Part shown: positions 5,958 through 10,378 of the stretch, one piece after another
How the letters are laid out: every line of letters starts with the position of its first letter
Numbering within the stretch: position 1 is the stretch's first letter
From: Candidatus Nanopelagicales bacterium
GTDB taxonomy: Bacteria; Actinomycetota; Actinomycetes; S36-B12; GCA-2699445
DNA length: 10,378 bases
Assembly: GCA_029939085.1 (NCBI GenBank)
Contig: JAOZTQ010000021.1
Coordinates: forward strand, 1 to 10,378
Direction of reading: 5' to 3'
Program-made: the position numbers and the translations under genes
Notes under the pieces: generated by a model
Told to the model about the DNA's origin: nothing
Seen by the model: only the letters and a program-made list of their open reading frames with translations
Database searches by the model: none

Positions 5958-6656
5958 GTGACTGTCAACGTTTGGCGACTTGCTGCGGGTGCCATATTTG
6001 GTTTAGTCGTTTGCCTGATCAACCCACCGGCCTCTCAGTCAGTAGCAACCAACTTGATAGAGCGTCCCGAACCGGTTCAAGAGCAAACCGAGTTACCCAA
6101 GCCATTTGCAAAAGCCGCGGGTATCAAGTTGACCCCACCGACCAAGAAAATAGTGAAGTACACGTATCACGAATCGATGTTCCGACCAGCTGTGCGACTT
6201 CGACCGCGAGGTCGTCCCCAGCTGATCGGCAACTCAAACTTTCGGACTCCTAACAAGACCCCTGGTCCTCGCTACATCGTGTTGCCATCACGAGGCCGAG
6301 GTACAGGAGCTGCGACTGCCAGCGACATCGTGCTCCGCCGAAACTCGCCAGTGACATCACCAGTGGATGGAACCGTAGTGGACGTTACTGACTACCGGTT
6401 GTACTGCGCTAAGGCCGATACGAGGGTCATTGTGAGACCTCGAGAACGCCCAGATCTGCGCGTAGTGATCTTCCACGTGGATAAAGTCAAACTGCAACGT
6501 GGTGACCAGGTGCGCGCGGGCGAGACCAAAATCGGGCGGGTGCGCTTTTTCGCAAATAGCCGCGCACAGTATGACGATTTCGTGCCGGGCGACCACCCTC
6601 ATGTGCATATCGAGGTGCAACGAGGACGTGTTTTTCCGCTACCCGGCTGCCGATGA
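5958..6656 (+). CDS. Secreted M23/LytM-domain protein with an incomplete metal site
   Basis: The protein has 232 residues from the GTG at 5958. An N-terminal hydrophobic signal or anchor (about residues 6-22) is followed by a Pro-rich linker and a basic segment (RLRPRGRP, 80-87). A C-terminal lysostaphin-type peptidase fold covers about 120-222. Recognisable parts are SPVDGTV (134-140), VVIFHVDKVKLQRGDQV (169-185, the usual His before the GD turn) and HVH in HPHVHIEV (His215, His217). The first zinc motif HxxxD is broken: Asp123 is present but Ala119 replaces the histidine. It may therefore not cut peptidoglycan itself and could act as a binding or activating LytM protein. GTG 5958 was chosen over ATG 5922 because GAGG lies 5 nt upstream and the longer start adds acidic residues before the signal helix. 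Two cysteines (150, 231) could pair outside the cell. Confidence 0.75.
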   Translation: MTVNVWRLAAGAIFGLVVCLINPPASQSVATNLIERPEPVQEQTELPKPFAKAAGIKLTPPTKKIVKYTYHESMFRPAVRLRPRGRPQLIGNSNFRTPNKTPGPRYIVLPSRGRGTGAATASDIVLRRNSPVTSPVDGTVVDVTDYRLYCAKADTRVIVRPRERPDLRVVIFHVDKVKLQRGDQVRAGETKIGRVRFFANSRAQYDDFVPGDHPHVHIEVQRGRVFPLPGCR

Positions 6657-6680
6657 GACCGGCACTTAGCCACTGGTCTC
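6655..6680 (+). terminator. Possible terminator hairpin at the end of the M23-like gene
   Basis: GAGACCGG (6655-6662) pairs with CTGGTCTC (6673-6680), 8 bp with one G-U, around a 10-nt loop. It overlaps the last bases of the stop codon of the M23-like gene. There is no U-tract. The following stretch, 6681-6830, holds no gene, RNA or promoter that I can recognise. Confidence 0.4.
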
Positions 6681-6830
6681 GCTGCATTACTTGATCATTT
6701 GGAAAATACGGCGCATCCCGAAATACCCAGCTGCGCGCTATCCGATGGCATCGACAGCAGCAGCCAATTCCGAAATCTAGATGCGATAACGAAGATCAGG
6801 ACAATGCGACGAAGGGAACGCGGAAAGCAT

Positions 6831-6860
6831 ATGAGGGCGGCCCTCACGGACCGCCCTCAT
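6831..6860 (-). terminator. Strong hairpin terminator after the gltX/tRNA unit
   Basis: ATGAGGGCGG (6831-6840) and CCGCCCTCAT (6851-6860) form a perfect 10-bp, GC-rich stem with a 10-nt loop. It lies 4 nt beyond the 3' end of tRNA-Glu on the minus strand, the expected place for the terminator of the tRNA transcript. There is no clear U-tract on either side. Confidence 0.75.
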
Positions 6861-6864
6861 GCCG

Positions 6865-6937
6865 TAGCCCCGACGGGATTCGAACCCGCGCTACCGCCTT
6901 GAGAGGGCGGCGTGCTAGGCCGCTACACAACGGGGCC
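6865..6937 (-). tRNA. tRNA-Glu (anticodon CUC)
   Basis: The cloverleaf is complete on the minus strand. The acceptor is GGCCCCG/CGGGGCT (first pair G-U) with discriminator A. A short D stem is GTG/CAC. The anticodon stem CCGCC/GGCGG encloses CTCTCAA, giving anticodon CUC. The T arm is GCGGG-TTCGAAT-CCCGT. No CCA is encoded. It follows tRNA-Gln by 30 nt and gltX by 157 nt, so synthetase and substrate tRNAs may share a transcript. Confidence 0.95.
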
Positions 6938-6967
6938 AGGGTTAACACCGGCTGCTCACCGGTATCG

Positions 6968-7039
6968 CTGGGGTACCAGGACTCGAACCTAGAACAACTG
7001 AACCAGAATCAGCCGTGTTGCCAATTACACCATACCCCA
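6968..7039 (-). tRNA. tRNA-Gln (anticodon CUG)
   Basis: On the minus strand the acceptor TGGGGTA/TACCCCA carries the U1-A72 pair typical of tRNA-Gln, with discriminator G. The anticodon stem GCTGA/TCAGT encloses TTCTGGT, giving anticodon CUG. The T loop reads TTCGAGT. No CCA is encoded. In bacteria lacking GlnRS this tRNA is first charged with Glu by GluRS and then amidated by GatCAB, so its place directly behind gltX is functionally apt. Confidence 0.95.
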
Positions 7040-7083
7040 ACGGCCGCTCCGCCAACTCCGATGAGCCGCTCGGCCGCCGAGCC

Positions 7084-7089
7084 AGTATA
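7084..7089 (-). promoter_or_regulatory. Candidate -10 box for the tRNA pair
   Basis: TATACT on the minus strand lies between the gltX stop (7095) and tRNA-Gln, 44 nt upstream of the tRNA. It is close to the consensus TATAAT. No recognisable -35 is found in the end of gltX. If used, it would give the tRNAs their own promoter in addition to read-through from gltX. Confidence 0.35.
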
Positions 7090-7094
7090 GGCCA

Positions 7095-8594
7095 TTAGCG
7101 CAGCGACTCGATACTCCGCTGCAACCGGGTAAGTGACGAATCTCGACCCAGCAGATCCAGAGATTCGAAAAGCGGAGGTGAGACTCGACGCCCGGTCACA
7201 GCCACGCGGACAGGTCCAAATGCCAGTCGTGGTTTGAGTCCCATGCCATCGATCAAACTGTCTCGTAAAGCTGTCTCAATCGACTCCAGGTTCCATTCGG
7301 TAATTGCGGAAAGAGCATTATGAGCTGCTTCAAGCGCAGGTAGCGCTTCCGGCTTCAGTATCTTGGCTGCATCTTTGGGATCAAGTTGCAGCTCCGCATC
7401 CGAGACGAAAAGAAACTCAATCATGGGGACTGCTTGATCGAGCCGATCCATTCGAGTGTGAATAAGCGGAACTACTGCCGCTAAAGCACTCTGTTGCTCC
7501 GGCGTGGGTGGATCCGATATCAAACCCGCGCTCACCAAAAATGGCTTGAGTCGCTCTGCCAGATCTGTTTCCGATAACTCACGAATCCAGTCACCGTTGA
7601 TGGCAGTACATTTCTTTAGATCAAAGCGAGCAGGATTTGGATTGACTCGCTTGATGTCGAACTTCGCTGCCATCTCCTGTTGCGAAAAGAACTCCCGATC
7701 ATCGCCAATCGACCAGCCAAGTAGGGCGAGATAGTTCACCAAGCCCTCCGGCAAATAGCCGGACTCCCGATACATTGCCAACGAAGATTCAGGGTCCCGC
7801 TTGGATAATTTCCGGTTGCCTTCACCCATGACGTACGGCAGATGGCCAAACTGTGGGTTCGGTAAATCGGTCACTCCGATGCCTCGCAAGGCGTCGTACA
7901 GCGCGAGTTGTCGAGGCGTTGAGCTGAGTAAATCCTCGCCGCGGAGAACATGCGTAATCCGCATAAGCGCGTCGTCTAATGGGTTGACCAACGTATACAG
8001 CGGATCACCGTTACCTCGGACTAAAACGAAATCAGGGATAGTCGCCGCGGAAACTTCAATGCGCCCTCGCACTAAGTCATCCCATGCGAAGTCTGTGCCC
8101 GGCATACGAAACCGAATCGCAGCACGAGCTCCGTCTCGGTAACGCTCTTCTCGCTCTGCTTGCGACAAGTCGCGGCAGTGCCCGTCATATCCCGGCGGAC
8201 GACCCTCTTTGCGTGCTTGTTCGCGTCGCTCTTCCAGCTCCTGAGGCGTGCAGAAACAGGGGTAGGCGTAACCGGCCTGCTGCAGTTGCTCAACCGTATC
8301 GGCGTACAACTGCAGGCGCTCTGATTGTCGATACGGTCCGTAGTCACCACCCGCTTCCGGCCCCTCATCCCAATCCAGTCCAAGCCACTGCAACGAATCG
8401 ATCAACGCGAGATAGGAACCCTCACTGTCGCGTGCCGCATCGGTATCTTCGATTCGGAACACAAATGTGCCGCCGTTATGTCGAGCAAAGGCCCAGTTGA
8501 ACAAGGCGGTGCGCAACATTCCCACATGCGGATTTCCGGTGGGTGATGGACAAAACCTGACCCGCACATTGGGGTCAACCGCAGCCTCAGTCAC
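7095..8594 (-). CDS. gltX: Glutamyl-tRNA synthetase
   Basis: This class I synthetase attaches glutamate to tRNA-Glu and, in organisms without GlnRS, probably also to tRNA-Gln. The 499-residue protein has normal length. It shows FCPSPTGNPHVGM (14-26) with the HIGH-type sequence HVGM (23-26), FRIEDTD (46-52), the zinc-type CFC (Cys113, Cys115) with GHC (Cys140) in the insert, and the KMSKS-type KLSKR (262-266). The alpha-helical anticodon-binding domain follows to the end. The start is GTG at 8594, overlapping the end of the FAH-family gene by 8 nt, with GAGGTGAG a few bases upstream. tRNA-Gln and tRNA-Glu follow on the same strand. A discriminating GluRS cannot be excluded from sequence alone. 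Confidence 0.97.
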   Translation of the reverse strand: MTEAAVDPNVRVRFCPSPTGNPHVGMLRTALFNWAFARHNGGTFVFRIEDTDAARDSEGSYLALIDSLQWLGLDWDEGPEAGGDYGPYRQSERLQLYADTVEQLQQAGYAYPCFCTPQELEERREQARKEGRPPGYDGHCRDLSQAEREERYRDGARAAIRFRMPGTDFAWDDLVRGRIEVSAATIPDFVLVRGNGDPLYTLVNPLDDALMRITHVLRGEDLLSSTPRQLALYDALRGIGVTDLPNPQFGHLPYVMGEGNRKLSKRDPESSLAMYRESGYLPEGLVNYLALLGWSIGDDREFFSQQEMAAKFDIKRVNPNPARFDLKKCTAINGDWIRELSETDLAERLKPFLVSAGLISDPPTPEQQSALAAVVPLIHTRMDRLDQAVPMIEFLFVSDAELQLDPKDAAKILKPEALPALEAAHNALSAITEWNLESIETALRDSLIDGMGLKPRLAFGPVRVAVTGRRVSPPLFESLDLLGRDSSLTRLQRSIESLR

Positions 8595-9378
8595 CTAAAC
8601 TCACCTCATTGTCTAGCGAACCGATCCCGGCGATTTCGACTTTGACATGGTCACCGTCATTCAGCTGTCCTATTCCGGCCGGGGTCCCGGTCAGGATCAC
8701 ATCACCGGGCAGCAAAGTCATGATGCTCGATACCCATTCCACGAGCTTTCCAACACTGAAGATGAGGTCGGCGCCGGAACCCTGCTGACGCAGTTCACCA
8801 TTCACCGAAGTTTCTATCCGAGCCGCAGCCGGATCGAATTCAGTCTGAATCCAAGGTCCAAGTGGACAGAAGGTGTCGAAACCCTTCGCCCGAGCCCATT
8901 GGTTATCCCGCTCCTGGAGATCTCGCGCGGTGACGTCATTGCCGCAGGTGTAACCCAGAATGACGTCGGCTGCGTCATCAGCCGCAACGTGCCGGCACAT
9001 CCGACCAATCACAACCGCCAACTCACCTTCGTAGTCGACTCGCTGCGATTGCTCCGGGATTTTGATCTGTTCTCGAGGGCCGATGACACTCGTACTGGGT
9101 TTGAGAAAAGCCAGCGGTTCCGACGGGGGCTCCGAACCCATCTCCTCCGCATGTTCAGCGTAATTTTTTCCGATCCCGATTATCTTGGCCGGTAGCACTG
9201 GAGCCAAGAGGCGCACGGTGGAAAGCGGCAAAGTGAGGTCAACCAGATCCAACTCACCATAGGGATGGCCGCGCATCGGTGTCACCGTTGCTGATGCCGG
9301 GTCAAACTCTTCACCTTCGGCCGGTTCGATAACGCCGAAGGCCACGGTGCTTTCCAATGAGAAACGAGTGATCAACAT
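8587..9378 (-). CDS. Fumarylacetoacetate hydrolase (FAH) family protein
   Basis: FAH-fold enzymes use a divalent metal to hydrolyse, decarboxylate or isomerise beta-keto acids; the substrate here cannot be read from the sequence. The protein has 263 residues. The catalytic part begins at about residue 65 with IIGIGKNYAEHAEEMG. The metal ligands Glu117 and Glu119 lie in DYEGEL, and Asp148 in GYTCGNDVTARDLQ. Lys165 is in AKGFDTFCPLGPW, and LLPGDVILTGTPAGIG completes the fold. All expected ligands are present. The N-terminal 60 residues form the small domain common in this family. In actinobacteria a gene of this type often precedes gltX, as here. TACCCT sits 9 nt before the ATG with no Shine-Dalgarno between, suggesting a near-leaderless transcript. 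Confidence 0.93.
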   Translation of the reverse strand: MLITRFSLESTVAFGVIEPAEGEEFDPASATVTPMRGHPYGELDLVDLTLPLSTVRLLAPVLPAKIIGIGKNYAEHAEEMGSEPPSEPLAFLKPSTSVIGPREQIKIPEQSQRVDYEGELAVVIGRMCRHVAADDAADVILGYTCGNDVTARDLQERDNQWARAKGFDTFCPLGPWIQTEFDPAAARIETSVNGELRQQGSGADLIFSVGKLVEWVSSIMTLLPGDVILTGTPAGIGQLNDGDHVKVEIAGIGSLDNEVSLGD

Positions 9379-9387
9379 GATGGAACC

Positions 9388-9393
9388 AGGGTA
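9388..9393 (-). promoter_or_regulatory. Candidate -10 box for the FAH-gltX unit
   Basis: TACCCT on the minus strand, the same hexamer as before asd, ends 9 nt from the ATG at 9378. The transcript would start at or just before the codon. No strong -35 is visible. Confidence 0.3.
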
Positions 9394-9437
9394 GGGGGCG
9401 GGTAGCTGAACGACCTAACTCGGTAAGGAGCAAGTTT

Positions 9438-9497
9438 GTGCTGCACACTGTGATGGTGTCATGTTCTCGATTCCGCACTTCAACAACGAAGCGCTAG
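9438..9497 (+). CDS. Possible 19-codon leader ORF before the EamA transporter gene
   Basis: AAGGAG (9425-9430) stands 7 nt before a GTG that opens a frame of 19 codons (VLHTVMVSCSRFRTSTTKR) closed by TAG at 9495-9497. The transporter ATG follows 3 nt later at 9501 and has no good Shine-Dalgarno of its own. Ribosomes finishing the small frame could restart on the transporter. No homolog is recognised, and the frame may be chance. Confidence 0.3.
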   Translation: MLHTVMVSCSRFRTSTTKR

Positions 9498-9500
9498 TAA

Positions 9501-10378
9501 ATGCCGAGTCGAGCGTGGGTTTGGTCTTATCTTCTGTTGGCAACCTTGTGGGGAATGTCATTCGCCTTTAACCAGATTTCGTTGCAATCCTTTACCCCGT
9601 TACAGATCACATTAGGTCGGATGGCTTTGGGCGGAATCACTCTGCTACTGATTCTGCTTTTTTCTGGCGCATTGCCACGTCCTAACCGGACCGAACTTGG
9701 TCATCTCATCATTGTCGGAACCGTCGGTTTGGCTTTGCCATTTACGCTCATCGCCTTCGCACAGACCCAAATTACGTCGGTATTGGCAGGCTTATTGAAC
9801 GCAACGACGCCACTTTTCGCTGGGATCATCATCACCGTCTTGATTCCCGCGGAGCGGCCGGATCGAACTCAGGCTGTGGGTCTGATAGTTGGCTTCGTCG
9901 GTATCGCGGTACTGATCGGCGTATGGGACGCCTTTAGCGGCAGTTTCGCTACTCCGGTGGGGATCGCGGCCATGCTGGGCGCGACCCTTTGCTATGGATT
10001 CGCGACATCATTCAGTCGCCTCAAGCTCTCTGGTTCTGCACTTTCGGGCACTCAACTCAGTTCGATTCAACTGTTGGCTGGTGCCGCATTCGTGATTTTG
10101 CTGCTACCAGTTGATCCCGGTACGGACTACCCCAGCGTGCAGATTTCTTCGGCGATTGCCTTAGCCATTTTGGGAGTTCTAGGCACCGGTGTTGGGATGG
10201 TGTTGTTTTGGCGCATCATTCGTCAGGCAGGATCCACGATTGCCGCGACCGTCACCTACGCAATCCCGGTGGTCTCCACGACGATAGGTGTCACTTTTCT
10301 GGCTGAAGGTCTGGCCTGGAACGAAGTCTTAGGCGGTTTGATCGTCATCTTCGGTGTGCTGCTGACGCAGTGGACGCA
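9501..10378 (+). CDS. DMT-superfamily EamA-type transporter (3' end outside window)
   Basis: This polytopic inner-membrane protein is of the drug/metabolite transporter family, which exports or imports small metabolites; the substrate is not predictable. The 292 visible codons start MPSRAWVWSYLLLATLWGMS, with the family's usual early LLATLWGMSFAFNQ pattern. About ten hydrophobic segments follow in two EamA halves, the second starting at about residue 153 (GIAAMLGATLCYGFATSF). The frame is open to the window end, where the tenth helix (LGGLIVIFGVLLTQW) is nearly complete, so only a short tail is missing. A TAA directly upstream (9498-9500) fixes the start at 9501. The gene is divergent from the FAH-gltX unit and shares the 122-nt intergenic region 9379-9500. 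Confidence 0.9.
   Translation, partial: MPSRAWVWSYLLLATLWGMSFAFNQISLQSFTPLQITLGRMALGGITLLLILLFSGALPRPNRTELGHLIIVGTVGLALPFTLIAFAQTQITSVLAGLLNATTPLFAGIIITVLIPAERPDRTQAVGLIVGFVGIAVLIGVWDAFSGSFATPVGIAAMLGATLCYGFATSFSRLKLSGSALSGTQLSSIQLLAGAAFVILLLPVDPGTDYPSVQISSAIALAILGVLGTGVGMVLFWRIIRQAGSTIAATVTYAIPVVSTTIGVTFLAEGLAWNEVLGGLIVIFGVLLTQWT

Noticed and set aside
6699..7090. Open frames across 6699-6902 and 6899-7090 on the plus strand
   Set aside because: They run antisense through the terminator and the two tRNA genes and have no recognisable protein features.
9462..9572. 36-codon ATG frame overlapping the start of the transporter gene
   Set aside because: There is no suitable SD, it overlaps the transporter coding sequence in another frame, and it lacks recognisable features.

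Overview
The window looks like a chromosomal segment of an actinomycete (Actinomycetota). This rests on moderately high GC, frequent GTG starts and ATGA/GTGA overlaps, hairpins without U-tracts at gene ends, and a GluRS gene followed by tRNA-Gln and tRNA-Glu with no GlnRS. One secreted protein also resembles a Streptomyces-defined family (SCO2322). Tight packing suggests a fairly compact, possibly aquatic genome, but the lineage is inference. There are no mobile elements, CRISPR arrays or rRNA genes.

Left third (1-2240, minus strand): a cobalamin-riboswitch-controlled operon. From the riboswitch (2136-2224), transcription runs leftwards through a leader that hides the Shine-Dalgarno sequence in a hairpin. 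It then enters a secreted alpha-barrel (prenyltransferase/squalene-oxidase repeat) protein and a secreted, membrane-anchored SCO2322-like protein. A further ATG lies 3 nt after the last stop, so the operon probably continues outside the window. I read this as a surface system for capturing cobalamin or corrinoids.

Middle (2309-5872, plus strand): a divergent operon asd-cobU-cobT-cobS. CobU, CobT and CobS assemble the lower (nucleotide) loop of adenosylcobalamin, so the B12 uptake module sits back to back with a late-synthesis/salvage module. Three of the four genes are tightly coupled (ATGA overlaps or a 5-nt gap). asd (aspartate-semialdehyde dehydrogenase) heads the operon. cobT carries a single-base frameshift in a G run at 4164-4167; the rest of the reading frame is intact. 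A hairpin at 5845-5872 closes the operon.

5958-6656 (plus): a secreted M23/LytM-domain protein that lacks the first zinc-ligand histidine.

6831-9378 (minus): an FAH-family hydrolase gene, gltX, tRNA-Gln(CUG), tRNA-Glu(CUC) and a strong hairpin terminator. This groups GluRS with its tRNAs.

9501 to the end (plus): a DMT/EamA-type membrane transporter cut by the window edge, preceded by a possible 19-codon leader ORF.
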